NCBI GenBank assembly: GCA_964603985.1 | Contig: CAZRXG010000022.1 | Location: 1-64,000, forward strand | Length of the DNA: 64,000 bases | Direction: 5' to 3' | DNA from: CAZRXG01 sp964603985 | GTDB taxonomy: Bacteria; Chloroflexota; Anaerolineae; Aggregatilineales; UBA3940 | Shown: positions 52,449-61,656 of the stretch, piece by piece | How positions within the stretch are numbered: the stretch's first letter is position 1 | Layout: the number at the start of each line of letters is the position of its first letter | Program-made: the position numbers and the translations under genes | Notes under the pieces: model-generated | What the model was told of the DNA's origin: nothing | The model's input: only the letters and a program-made list of their open reading frames with translations | The model's database searches: none

Positions 52449-53414
52449 TCACGCCTCCGTCCAGAACGGCTCGCTGAGATATTTGGCGGCGCTGTCAGGG
52501 AAGACGGTCACGATCACGCCCTCCGCCAGCCGCTCGGCGACGCGCAGCGCAGCCACCATCGCCGCCCCTGCCGAGACGCCCACCAGCAGCCCCTCCTCGC
52601 GGGCCAGGCGGCGGCACATTGCATGGGCGTCCTCGGTACGGATCGCCAGGTTTTCGTCGGCCAGCGCCTGGTCATAGATGCCCGGCACGATGGCCGACGG
52701 CATGTGCTTCAACCCTTCCAGCCCGTGGAAGGGCGAGTCCGGCTGCACCGAGATCAGCCGCACCGCAGGGTTATACTCCCGCAGCCGCCGCCCGACCCCC
52801 ATCAACGTCCCACTCGTGCCCAGCCCGGCGATGAAGTGCGTCACCCGGCCACCGGTCTGCTCCCAGATCTCAACGCCTGTCGTCAGGTAGTGGGCCTGCC
52901 AGTTGTCCGGGTTGTTGTACTGATCGGCGAAGAAGTATCGCTCCGGATCGGCCTGATAGATCTCCTGCACCACGCGGATCGCCCCATCGGTGCCCTCTGT
53001 TGGGTCGCTCAACACCAGGTCCACGCCGTAAGCGCCCAGGATCGCCAGGCGCTCCGGGCTGGCGTTGGCCGGGACGACCAGCTTCACCGGGTGACCGCGT
53101 GCCGCCCCGATCATCGCGTAAGCGATCCCCATGTTGCCTGATGTGCTGTCCAATATCGTCACGCCGGGCCGCAGGTCGCCGCGCTGCTCCGCCTGGCGGA
53201 TGATATTCAGTGCCGGGCGGTCCTTGACCGATCCGCCGGGGTTGTACCACTCGGCTTTGGCATATAGCTCGACGCCTGCTGGCAGGTCCGCCCCGATGTG
53301 CAGGAAGCCCAGCAGCGGCGTGTTTCCGACCAGCGCTTCGACTTCTGTTCTCGCCGGGATCGCGATCCCGCCTGGCTGTGTGAGCCTCGTCGTGGTGGTT
53401 TGTAATTGTGCCAT
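52449..53414 (-). CDS. cysM: Cysteine synthase (CysM-type, PLP)
   Basis: 321 aa PLP enzyme of fold type II. Lys64 in PGGSVKDRPAL binds PLP, TSGNMGIAY (91-99) is the substrate loop, GLGTSGTLMGVGRRL binds the phosphate, and LLVGVSAGAAMVAAL is near the C-terminus. It adds sulfide, probably from thiocarboxylated CysO, to an activated serine. Start ATG 53414, where the product begins MAQLQTTTTRL; the open frame extends 51 codons upstream into the leader without similarity. First gene of a four-gene minus-strand operon. Confidence 0.9.
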   Translation of the reverse strand: MAQLQTTTTRLTQPGGIAIPARTEVEALVGNTPLLGFLHIGADLPAGVELYAKAEWYNPGGSVKDRPALNIIRQAEQRGDLRPGVTILDSTSGNMGIAYAMIGAARGHPVKLVVPANASPERLAILGAYGVDLVLSDPTEGTDGAIRVVQEIYQADPERYFFADQYNNPDNWQAHYLTTGVEIWEQTGGRVTHFIAGLGTSGTLMGVGRRLREYNPAVRLISVQPDSPFHGLEGLKHMPSAIVPGIYDQALADENLAIRTEDAHAMCRRLAREEGLLVGVSAGAAMVAALRVAERLAEGVIVTVFPDSAAKYLSEPFWTEA

Positions 53415-53767
53415 CAATCCTGCCCTCTCCCTCTTCTCGCTCCCACCGCTTCCCGCAATAGACGCACGCATCCATGCGGGTCTTCCTTCAGCGGTATGTA
53501 ATTTGTGCTTGAAAGCCGGGGGGGAAAGTAGATTCCCCTGCGGGGCAGCGTGACAACCGGGCAGCAAAAAAGAGCGCGCCCTGTCGCCGGGCTGCCGACA
53601 TCATCTACAGCAGCGGGGACGGGGGCACCCTCTTGAGGCCAATCGGTGAAACTTGCTACGTACTTATCAGCTCAAGCGAGGATTCCCATGCGCCCCCGCC
53701 TGAGACACCTGCAAATCTGCATCTCGAAATTACCTCGATTAAAGATAATTTTTATCATCTTAATTAC
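53415..53767 (-). promoter_or_regulatory. Long structured leader of the cysM operon
   Basis: About 350 nt between the predicted start of transcription and cysM. It contains an 11-bp hairpin with G-U pairs (CTCAGGCGGGG with TCCTCGCTTGAG, near 53671-53704), GCAGC/GCTGC arms enclosing a CTCTTTTTT tract (about 53565-53600), and GGGGAA/TTCCCC (about 53521-53538). A riboswitch or attenuator is possible; I could not match a known class. Confidence 0.35.
53743..53757. promoter_or_regulatory. Fur-family-like inverted repeat
   Basis: AGATAATTTTTATCA fits the 7-1-7 pattern TGATAATnATTATCA of Fur/Zur/PerR boxes with two differences. It lies about 10-25 bp downstream of the predicted cysM start of transcription, a repressing position. 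Confidence 0.4.
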
Positions 53768-53773
53768 GATTAT

Positions 53774-53802
53774 ATTATACCCCCACTGGAGACGTGAGTC
53801 AA
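53774..53802 (-). promoter_or_regulatory. Promoter of the cysM-mec-cysO-moeZ operon
   Basis: Minus-strand -35 TTGACT (53797-53802), 17-bp spacer, consensus -10 TATAAT (53774-53779), in a locally AT-rich segment. Confidence 0.7.
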
Positions 53803-53861
53803 TACAAAGGGACAATTTGCCCCCACCCCGCTTCCCACTTCCCACCGTGTTCGCAGGCGCT

Positions 53862-53915
53862 TGATAGCCTCTGACGCTACCCTGATAGCTTTTGATAGCC
53901 GGGGTTCGATAGAGT
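53862..53915 (+). promoter_or_regulatory. Phased TGATAGC array and promoter of the HMG-CoA reductase operon
   Basis: Four heptamers start at 53862 (TGATAGC), 53872 (TGACGCT, degenerate), 53883 (TGATAGC) and 53893 (TGATAGC), spaced 10, 11 and 10 bp. A -10-like hexamer TAGAGT begins at 53910, 17 bp after the start of the last unit. The same geometry recurs at 57586. It looks like the binding site of a regulator that binds direct repeats along one DNA face, such as an OmpR/PhoB-type protein. Confidence 0.6.
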
Positions 53916-53930
53916 CTCCCTGTGCAAGCT

Positions 53931-53953
53931 GCCCACGCTACCGTGGGCTTTTG
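53931..53953 (+). terminator. Short terminator-like hairpin in the mvaA leader
   Basis: 7-bp stem GCCCACG (53931-53937) / CGTGGGC (53942-53948), 4-nt loop, then TTTTG. It lies between the predicted promoter and the start codon, so it could attenuate transcription. Confidence 0.5.
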
Positions 53954-53977
53954 TATGCCCGATAACAGGAATGGTAC

Positions 53978-55282
<1,305 letters not shown>

Positions 55283-55312
55283 CGTGACCATCATTGAGAG
55301 AAAGTGTAACTC

Positions 55313-56401
55313 ATGAGCGAAAACGGAAGTTCTCCTAAACCGAAGGAGCGCCTGCAGAAGCCCCTCAGAGAGGTAGGCATCGCAGGCTACGGCGCATACG
55401 TGCCGCGTTACCGCCTGCCCGCCTCCGAGGTGGCCCGTGTCTGGACCGGCGGGATGGGCGGTGTGCCCGTCCAGGAAAAGTCGGTGCCCGGCCTCGACGA
55501 AGACGTGATCACCATGTCGATTGAGGCCGCCCGCAACGCGATGGCCCGTGCCCAGGTCGACCCGCAGGAGGTGCGGGCGGTGTGGGTCGGCAGCGAGTCG
55601 CACCCCTACGCTGTCAAACCGAGCTCCACGGTCGTGGCCGAGGCCCTGGGCATTGCACCCCACACCCTCGCCGCCGACTGGGAGTTCGCCTGCAAGGCGG
55701 GCAGCGAGGCAATACAGGCCGCCATCGGCTTTGTGGGCAGCGGCATGGCCGACTACGCGCTGAGCATCGGCATGGATACCGCCCAGGGGCGACCCGGCGA
55801 CGCACTGGAGTACACCGCCGCCGCCGGTGGCGCGGCCTATCTGCTCGGCCCCGGCGAGAACAGCCTTGCCGTCTTCGAGGGGACCTACTCCTACGTCACC
55901 GACACGCCCGACTTCTGGCGGCGCGCGCACGAGACCTACCCCTCTCACGGCGACCGCTTCACCGGCGAGCCGGCCTACTTCCGGCACATTGTGTCCGCCG
56001 GGCGTGTCCTGATGGACGAGTTGGGCGCTGAGGCGGGCGACTTTGACTACGCCGTCTTCCACCAGCCCAACGTCAAGTTTCCCCTGCGTGCTGCCAAGAT
56101 GCTCGGCTTCGCCGCCGAGCAGGTCGAGACAGGGAGCCTGGCCGGGGCGGTCGGCAACGTTTACGCCGGGTCGTCGCTGCTTGGCCTGAGCGCCGTCCTC
56201 GATGACGCCACGCCCGGCCAGCGCATCCTGCTGGTTTCCTACGGCTCCGGCGCTGGCTCCGATGCCATCGCCATGCGCGTCACCGATCTGGTCGTCGAGC
56301 GCCGGGGATTGGCCCCCCGGACGCGTGACTACGTCGCGCGCCGCACCGAGATCGACTACGCCACTTACGCCCGTCACCGGGGTAAGCTGCGCATCAAGTA
56401 G
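55313..56401 (+). CDS. Hydroxymethylglutaryl-CoA synthase, archaeal type
   Basis: 362 aa. Condenses acetyl-CoA and acetoacetyl-CoA. Glu95 (GSESHPYAVKP), Cys127 (EFACKAGSEA) and His250 (FHQPNVKFP) form the catalytic triad. The N-terminus VGIAGYGAYVPRYRLPASE and the short length match archaeal HMG-CoA synthases, which work in a complex with a thiolase bridged by a DUF35 protein; both partner types are encoded immediately downstream. Acquisition from archaea or common descent within Chloroflexota cannot be decided here. Confidence 0.94.
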   Translation: MSENGSSPKPKERLQKPLREVGIAGYGAYVPRYRLPASEVARVWTGGMGGVPVQEKSVPGLDEDVITMSIEAARNAMARAQVDPQEVRAVWVGSESHPYAVKPSSTVVAEALGIAPHTLAADWEFACKAGSEAIQAAIGFVGSGMADYALSIGMDTAQGRPGDALEYTAAAGGAAYLLGPGENSLAVFEGTYSYVTDTPDFWRRAHETYPSHGDRFTGEPAYFRHIVSAGRVLMDELGAEAGDFDYAVFHQPNVKFPLRAAKMLGFAAEQVETGSLAGAVGNVYAGSSLLGLSAVLDDATPGQRILLVSYGSGAGSDAIAMRVTDLVVERRGLAPRTRDYVARRTEIDYATYARHRGKLRIK

Positions 56402-56412
56402 GATAAGATACG

Positions 56413-57570
56413 ATGAGAGATGTAAGCATTATCGGCGTGGGGCAGACCCCCGTCGCCGAACACTGGGATACTTCGCTGCGCCATCTGGCCTTTGACGCTG
56501 CGCACGCGGCTCTGCACGACGCGGGCATCGACCGGGTCGAGACCCTCTACGTGGGCAACATGCTCGCCGGTGAGCTTTCCCACCAGGAGCACCTGGGCGC
56601 GCTGCTCGCCGATTTCATCGGCATGCGCGGCATCGAGGCCCTGCGTGTTGAAGCCGCCGACGCCTCCGGCGGCGCGGCCTTGCGGCAGGGCTATCTGGCC
56701 GTTACCAGCGGCGCGGTCGACTTCGCGCTGGTGCTGGGCGTCGAGAAAGTCACCGACGTGGTCGGCAGCCGCCGCCTGACGGCATTCTCCACCTCGATGG
56801 ACGCCGACTACGAGGGTGCCCAGGGCGCAACGCCCGCTGCGCTGGCCGCCCTGCTCATGCGGCGCTACATGGTCGAGCACGGCGCCGAGATCGCGGATTT
56901 CGCCGGGTTCAGCGTCAACGCCCACGCCAACGGCTCGCTCAACCCCAACGCGATGTACCGTAACCGCCTCAAGCCCGAATCGTTTGCCAGAGCGCCGCAG
57001 GTGGCCATTCCGGTCAGCCTGTTCGACGCCGCCCCTCTGGGCGACGGCGCAGCGGCCCTCATCCTGACCACCACTGAGCGCGCGCGCGACCTCGTTCCCA
57101 GGCCGGTGCGTATCGCCGCCTCTTCCGCCGCGACGGACACCCTCCCATTGCACGACCGGCCCGACCCGCTCTCCCTTACCGCCGCCAACGTCTCCGCCGG
57201 GCGGGCTTACGAGCAGGCCGATCTCGGCCCGCGCGATATCGATGTCTTTGAGCTGCACGATGGCTTTACCATCCTCTCGACGCTCGCCCTCGAAGCCTGT
57301 GGATTTGCCGCACGCGGCGAGGGCTACCGGCTCGCTGACGAGGATGGCATCGGCCTGAAGGGCAGCTTGCCGATTTCAACCTTCGGCGGCCTGAAAGCCA
57401 GGGGGCACGCCGGTGGCGCAACCGGCGTCTACCAGGCGTTGGAGATTGTGCTCCAGTTGCGCGCCGAGGCGGGCGACAACCAGGTCGAGGACGCCCGCAT
57501 CGGCATGGCGCAGAACCTGGGCGGCCTGGGCGGCACCGCCGTTACCCACATCTTCGAGCCGGTTGAGTAG
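56413..57570 (+). CDS. Thiolase-family protein (archaeal/SCP2 type) lacking the nucleophilic Cys
   Basis: 385 aa, closest to archaeal acetoacetyl-CoA thiolases: MRDVSIIGVGQTPVAEH at the N-terminus, FELHDGFTI (His282), GHAGGATGVYQ (His332) and NLGGLGGTAVTHIF at the end. Where the family has the nucleophile in EAACASGG, this gene reads EAADASGG; codon 83 is GAC (56659-56661), so the Cys is Asp. Claisen condensation through a Cys thioester should not be possible. The protein may be a structural partner in the HMG-CoA synthase complex, or a sequencing error is involved. Starts 11 bp after the synthase gene. Confidence 0.9.
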   Translation: MRDVSIIGVGQTPVAEHWDTSLRHLAFDAAHAALHDAGIDRVETLYVGNMLAGELSHQEHLGALLADFIGMRGIEALRVEAADASGGAALRQGYLAVTSGAVDFALVLGVEKVTDVVGSRRLTAFSTSMDADYEGAQGATPAALAALLMRRYMVEHGAEIADFAGFSVNAHANGSLNPNAMYRNRLKPESFARAPQVAIPVSLFDAAPLGDGAAALILTTTERARDLVPRPVRIAASSAATDTLPLHDRPDPLSLTAANVSAGRAYEQADLGPRDIDVFELHDGFTILSTLALEACGFAARGEGYRLADEDGIGLKGSLPISTFGGLKARGHAGGATGVYQALEIVLQLRAEAGDNQVEDARIGMAQNLGGLGGTAVTHIFEPVE

Positions 57571-57585
57571 CCCGCCGGGGTGGTT

Positions 57586-57639
57586 TGATAGCTTTTGAGA
57601 GTGGTGTTGTAGCTTCTGATAGTCAGGAGCAGGCATAAT
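57586..57639 (+). promoter_or_regulatory. Second phased TGATAGC array and promoter (DUF35 genes)
   Basis: Units at 57586 (TGATAGC), 57596 (TGAGAGT), 57607 (TTGTAGC) and 57617 (TGATAGT), spaced 10, 11 and 10 bp. CATAAT at 57634 is a -10 candidate, again 17 bp after the start of the last unit. It is followed after 38 bp by the zinc-ribbon gene. Confidence 0.6.
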
Positions 57640-57677
57640 AGGGACGGGTTTCACAGAGGATAGGAGATATTCTACAC

Positions 57678-57878
57678 ATGGAAGTTCCACGTCACTGGCG
57701 ACTCCAGGGGCAGCGATATGGTTTGACCGGTACGGTGTGCAGCAAATGCGGGAAGCCGTTCTTTGCTCCCCGTCCGGTGTGTGATGTATGTAACGCGCCC
57801 ACCATCGAGATGTACACCTTCGGGCGCAAGCACGTCGGTCGCGAGCAGGCGCAGGTCCAGGAACCGGCTCAGCGCTAG
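57678..57878 (+). CDS. Short DUF35-type zinc-ribbon protein
   Basis: 66 aa. It begins MEVPRHWRLQGQRYGLTG and carries CSKCGKPFFAPRPVCDVC, the rubredoxin-like zinc ribbon of DUF35 (ChsH2-like) proteins, then stops shortly after YTFGRKHVG, where the OB-fold domain would start. The following gene encodes a full-length version with the same N-terminal plan, so this is a truncated or specialised duplicate. AGGAGAT lies about 12 nt upstream of the ATG. It could cap or regulate the synthase-thiolase complex; no direct evidence. Confidence 0.75.
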   Translation: MEVPRHWRLQGQRYGLTGTVCSKCGKPFFAPRPVCDVCNAPTIEMYTFGRKHVGREQAQVQEPAQR

Positions 57879-57912
57879 TCGGCGCACAGTTGGGGAAGAG
57901 GCAATCGTTCTA

Positions 57913-58314
57913 ATGGAAGTTTCATGCCACTGGCGACTGGCTGCTCAGCGCTACCGGCTGGTCGGGGAGCGGTGCCCGCACTGCGGTGCGGCCATCTTCC
58001 CGCCCCGTGACGCCTGCCCCGGGTGCGTCAAGCCTGCCCAGGAGCTTTACACCTTTGCCGGTAAGGGAACGGTCTTCAGCTATACGACCGTCCTGGAGGC
58101 ACCGGAAGGCTTCGCCGAACAGGTTCCCTACGTCATCGCCCTCATCGAGCTTGACGAAGGGCCGATGCTGACCGCTCAGTTGACGGATCTTGAAAGCGAA
58201 CCGGAGATCGGGATGCGGGTGGAAATGGTCACCCGGAAGCTGCGCACGGACGGCGATGCCGGGGTGATCGTGTACGGCTACAAGTTTCGCCCCATGCTGA
58301 TCCCGGAAAGCTGA
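57913..58314 (+). CDS. DUF35 zinc-ribbon/OB-fold protein
   Basis: 133 aa. Zinc ribbon CPHCGAAIFPPRDACPGC (about 25-42), linker ELYTFAGKGTVFSYT, then the OB-fold domain (about 48-130) with VPYVIALIELDEGPMLTAQLTDL and ending FRPML. In archaea such a protein holds thiolase and HMG-CoA synthase together and shares their CoA site. Start ATG 57913 mirrors the MEV start of the short paralogue. 34 bp separate the two genes. Confidence 0.9.
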   Translation: MEVSCHWRLAAQRYRLVGERCPHCGAAIFPPRDACPGCVKPAQELYTFAGKGTVFSYTTVLEAPEGFAEQVPYVIALIELDEGPMLTAQLTDLESEPEIGMRVEMVTRKLRTDGDAGVIVYGYKFRPMLIPES

Positions 58315-58346
58315 TGCCTCGTTAACACACGAGACACCTACCTAGG

Positions 58347-58383
58347 AAAAACATGCCGCTGATGCACGCAACGGCATGTTTTT
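58347..58383. terminator. Bidirectional terminator between DUF35 and aapP
   Basis: AAAAACATGCCG (58347-58358) and CGGCATGTTTTT (58372-58383) form a perfect stem with A and T tracts on both sides, serving the convergent genes on either side. Confidence 0.9.
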
Positions 58384-58426
58384 CGTTATGCGTGGAATTC
58401 GCGGGCGAGGTGCTGCCTTCAGGCAG

Positions 58427-59197
58427 TCACAGGATCTGGGACAGGAAAAGTTTGGTGCGGTCGTGCTGTGGGTTGTGGAAAAAGTGCTCGACCGTGCCTT
58501 CCTCCACGATCACCCCAAAGTCAAAGAACAAGATGCGGTCCGCCACCTCGCGTGCGAAGCCCATCTCGTGCGTGACGACCAGCATGGTCATGCCCGACAG
58601 CGCCAGTTCCTTCATCACGTCCAGCACCTCTTTGATCATCTCCGGATCCAGCGCCGAGGTCGGCTCGTCGAACAGCATGATGCGTGGCTCCATCGCCAGC
58701 GCACGCGCGATGGCCACGCGCTGCTGCTGTCCCCCCGAAAGCTGTCCGGGGTACTTGTCCGCCTGCTCCGGGATGCCGACCCGGTCCAGCAGCTCGCGAG
58801 CTTTGACTTCTGCCTCCTCGCGTGACTTGCGGCGCACCCACATCGGTGCCAGCGTGATGTTCTGCATCACCGTCAGGTGTGGGAACAGGTTGAACTGCTG
58901 GAACACCATCCCGATCTCCTGGCGGACGGCCGCGATGTTGCGGATGTCGTTGGTTAGCTCGATCCCGTCCACAACGATCCGCCCGCGCTGATGCTCCTCC
59001 AGACGGTTGATCGTCCGGATAAAGGTCGATTTTCCCGACCCCGAAGGCCCGATGATGACCACCACTTCCTGCCGCCTGACCCGGGCGCTGATGTTCTTCA
59101 ATGCCTGGAAGTCGCCGAACCACTTGCACACGCCCTCGCAGATGATGATGTCTTCGTCGAGCGCGCGGCTTTCATAGTGTGTGTATTCTTCAGACAT
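58427..59197 (-). CDS. aapP: Amino-acid ABC transporter ATP-binding protein
   Basis: 256 aa ATPase of the polar amino-acid uptake family. Walker A GPSGSGKST, Q-loop MVFQQFNLFPHLTVMQN, signature LSGGQQQRVAIARAL, Walker B RIMLFDEPTSALDPEM, and switch His in VVTHEMGFAREVADR. Last gene of the four-gene aapJQMP-type operon, 24 bp after the second permease, and followed by a terminator. Confidence 0.95.
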   Translation of the reverse strand: MSEEYTHYESRALDEDIIICEGVCKWFGDFQALKNISARVRRQEVVVIIGPSGSGKSTFIRTINRLEEHQRGRIVVDGIELTNDIRNIAAVRQEIGMVFQQFNLFPHLTVMQNITLAPMWVRRKSREEAEVKARELLDRVGIPEQADKYPGQLSGGQQQRVAIARALAMEPRIMLFDEPTSALDPEMIKEVLDVMKELALSGMTMLVVTHEMGFAREVADRILFFDFGVIVEEGTVEHFFHNPQHDRTKLFLSQIL

Positions 59198-59221
59198 GGC
59201 TCTTTCTCTGCCTCTCCCGAA

Positions 59222-60319
59222 TCACAGTTGGCGTGTGCCGCCCATTTCGCCTGTGGCGGCCTCGATCCGCCGTGCCGCCGACGACATCGCGTAGCTGAAC
59301 ACGAAGTAGATGGCCGCCAGGAACAGGTAGACCTCCATCTTGTGGAATTGGAACTCCGGGTCCTGCGCCAGCGCCGCCGACGCCACTCCCAGCAGATCCA
59401 GCAGCGTGATGATGCTCACCAGCGTGGTGTCCTTGAACAGGCTGATGAACTGCCCCACGATGGCCGGGATCACGATCCGTAGCGCCTGCGGCAGCACGAT
59501 CAACGCCGTGACCAGCGGCGCGCTGAGGCCGAGCGCCTCCGCCGCCTCGAACTGCCCTCGCGGGATGGCCTGCAGGCCACCGCGCACGTTCTCGGCCAGA
59601 TAGGCGGCGCTGAACAGCGTCACGCCCGCCATTGCACGCAGCACCACGTCTATGTTGGCATTTCCCAGGAACAGCGGCAGCATCACCTGCGACATGAACA
59701 GGATGCTGATCAGCGGCACCCCCCGGATCGCTTCGATGTAGATCGTGCACAGCACCTTGATGATGATCAGGTCGCCCCGGCGGCCCAGCGCCAGCAGCAC
59801 CCCCAGCGGGAACGAGACCACGATGCCCACCACCGTCAGCATGATGGTCAGCAGCAGCCCGCTCCACAGTTGTGTGCGCACCACTGGCAGCACGGTTGAG
59901 CCTTCAAAACCGGCCAGGATGACCCAGATGGCCGGGAACGACAGAAGCCACAGCACGCTCAGTATGCGCCGCGCAACGACGAACCGCTTCCACAGCAGCG
60001 CGTGCGCAGTGCCCAGGGCGACGACCACGCCCAACGCCGCAGCTGTGCGCCAGGCCTGGGCACGCGGGTACTGACCGATGGCATACAGCGCCAGGTTTGA
60101 GGTAACAACCGTCCAGTCCGCCTGGACGAAGATGAACCGGATTAACAGGCGCACGGCGATGTAGATAAAGTAGGCGGCAATGACTGTCAGGACGGCGTTG
60201 CCCCACGAACTGAACAGGTTTTCCTTGATCCAACCCAGCACACCGACCTCGGTAACGGGTGGAGCCTCCGACGGTGGAGGAGAGGTGTGACGCTCCATCG
60301 TGTCTGTCCTCGCTGCCAT
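59222..60319 (-). CDS. aapM: Amino-acid ABC transporter permease (AapM-type)
   Basis: 365 aa. Long N-terminal extension with three or four TM helices, then the His/Glu/Gln/Arg-type permease domain starting RTQLWSGLLLTIMLTVVGIVVSFPLG and containing the EAA-loop GQFEAAEALGLSAPLVTALIVLPQALRIVIPAI that contacts the ATPase. ATG 60319 has AAGGAG 8 nt upstream inside the end of the AapQ gene; a GTG 6 bases earlier is an alternative. Confidence 0.92.
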   Translation of the reverse strand: MAARTDTMERHTSPPPSEAPPVTEVGVLGWIKENLFSSWGNAVLTVIAAYFIYIAVRLLIRFIFVQADWTVVTSNLALYAIGQYPRAQAWRTAAALGVVVALGTAHALLWKRFVVARRILSVLWLLSFPAIWVILAGFEGSTVLPVVRTQLWSGLLLTIMLTVVGIVVSFPLGVLLALGRRGDLIIIKVLCTIYIEAIRGVPLISILFMSQVMLPLFLGNANIDVVLRAMAGVTLFSAAYLAENVRGGLQAIPRGQFEAAEALGLSAPLVTALIVLPQALRIVIPAIVGQFISLFKDTTLVSIITLLDLLGVASAALAQDPEFQFHKMEVYLFLAAIYFVFSYAMSSAARRIEAATGEMGGTRQL

Positions 60320-60321
60320 GT

Positions 60322-61566
60322 TCACCGCTCCTTGATCTGCATGCGCCTGTTGATGAAGTTCATCAGGAGTGAGATTGACAGGCTCATGCTCAGGTACGCG
60401 GCCATGACCATCATGATGATCTGCGTGTTCTGCCCGCTCTGGTTGCCGATGGTCTGCGAGATGTTGAACAGGTCAGGGTACGCGACCGCGATCGCAAGGC
60501 TGGAGTTCTTTGTCAGGTTGAGGTACTGGTTGATCAGCGGTGGGATGGTGACGCGCATCGCCTGCGGCAGGATGATCAATCGCAACTGCTGCCCGCGCTT
60601 CAGGCCGAGCGCCGTCGCCGCCTCGATCTGTCCGTACGGCACCGACTGGATGCCGGAGCGCACTGCCTCGGCGATGAAAGCTGCCGTGTAGAGCACCAGC
60701 CCCAGCAGCAGCGCCTGGAAGTTGTTCGTCAGGACCCAGCCGCCCCGGTATTTGACGATCTTGGCCCCTTCCAGCGCGGGGATGGTCACGCGCAGCGGGG
60801 CATTGCCTGCGACCAGCCAGCCAGCCACGCACACGACCACGAAGCTGGCCGCCGCCCACCAGAGCTGACCGGTGGGGGGGTGTCCGGCCCGCTCGCTCAG
60901 GTAAATACGCAGGTGCCAGGCCGCCGCTGCCACCGCCAGGGCCAGCAGCACGAACCAACGCCATGTGCTGAATGTGTCCAGGGCTTCGATGCCCGGCAGT
61001 GCCGCTGCGCGCTGGCTGAAGTAGGCCAGCGGTGGGATTTCGACCGGGCCGAGCCGTATGGGATTGGTGGGGAGGCTGAGTATCTCGCCGAAGCGTTGGG
61101 CCGGTAGCGCCCTGATCAGCGTAAACCAGAAGAACAACTGCACCAGTAGGGGTGTATTCTGCATGATCTCGATGTACACCAGCGCAATGCGGCTGACCAG
61201 CCAGTTGTGCGACAGGCGGGCGATGCCCACGAAGACTCCCAGAATTGTCGCCAGTAGAATGCCCACGCCTGCTGCGCGCAGCGTGTTGACGACGCCCACC
61301 AGGTAGGCCCTGAACATCGTTTCGCTCCGGTCAAAGAGTGGGCCTTCGCTGATGTTAAAGCCGGCGGGACGGGAGAGAAACCTGAAGTTCAGGCTCAGTC
61401 CCACGTCTTTCAGGCTGTTGATGAGGTTGTTGCCCAGCATGTAGATCAGCGCCACGGCCAGCAGCAGCACGATGATCTGGAAGGCCCATCGCAGCACGCG
61501 TACGTCGCGCCACAACGGGACTGCCGCGTGCTCCTCGGCTGAGAGGATCCCCGACGTTTCGCTCAT
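60322..61566 (-). CDS. aapQ: Amino-acid ABC transporter permease (AapQ-type)
   Basis: 414 aa. N-terminal TM helix, periplasmic loop SLNFRFLSRPAGFNISEG typical of AapQ, permease core split by a roughly 130-residue insertion with extra TM helices, and the EAA-loop GQIEAATALGLKRGQQLRLIILPQAMRVTIPPL. Together with AapM it forms the channel. It is separated from the binding-protein gene by a strong hairpin that probably lowers its expression relative to aapJ. Confidence 0.93.
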   Translation of the reverse strand: MSETSGILSAEEHAAVPLWRDVRVLRWAFQIIVLLLAVALIYMLGNNLINSLKDVGLSLNFRFLSRPAGFNISEGPLFDRSETMFRAYLVGVVNTLRAAGVGILLATILGVFVGIARLSHNWLVSRIALVYIEIMQNTPLLVQLFFWFTLIRALPAQRFGEILSLPTNPIRLGPVEIPPLAYFSQRAAALPGIEALDTFSTWRWFVLLALAVAAAAWHLRIYLSERAGHPPTGQLWWAAASFVVVCVAGWLVAGNAPLRVTIPALEGAKIVKYRGGWVLTNNFQALLLGLVLYTAAFIAEAVRSGIQSVPYGQIEAATALGLKRGQQLRLIILPQAMRVTIPPLINQYLNLTKNSSLAIAVAYPDLFNISQTIGNQSGQNTQIIMMVMAAYLSMSLSISLLMNFINRRMQIKER

Positions 61567-61597
61567 GCCTTCTCCTCGCGTGGATAGCTACGCTATG

Positions 61598-61631
61598 CTA
61601 TGCAGCCCGGTATCACTACCGGGCTGCATAG
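61598..61631 (-). terminator. 15-bp hairpin between aapJ and aapQ
   Basis: Perfect stem CTATGCAGCCCGGTA (61598-61612) / TACCGGGCTGCATAG (61617-61631) with a 4-nt loop and no T run. Hairpins here usually stabilise the binding-protein mRNA and reduce read-through to the permease genes. Confidence 0.7.
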
Positions 61632-61656
61632 AAGCCTTGAACCACCGCTGGTGACT

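Noticed and set aside
53565..53605. Intrinsic terminator in the cysM leader
   Set aside because: A CTCTTTTTT tract is present, but the stem immediately before it is only 4 bp (GCCC/GGGC) and set back from the T run.
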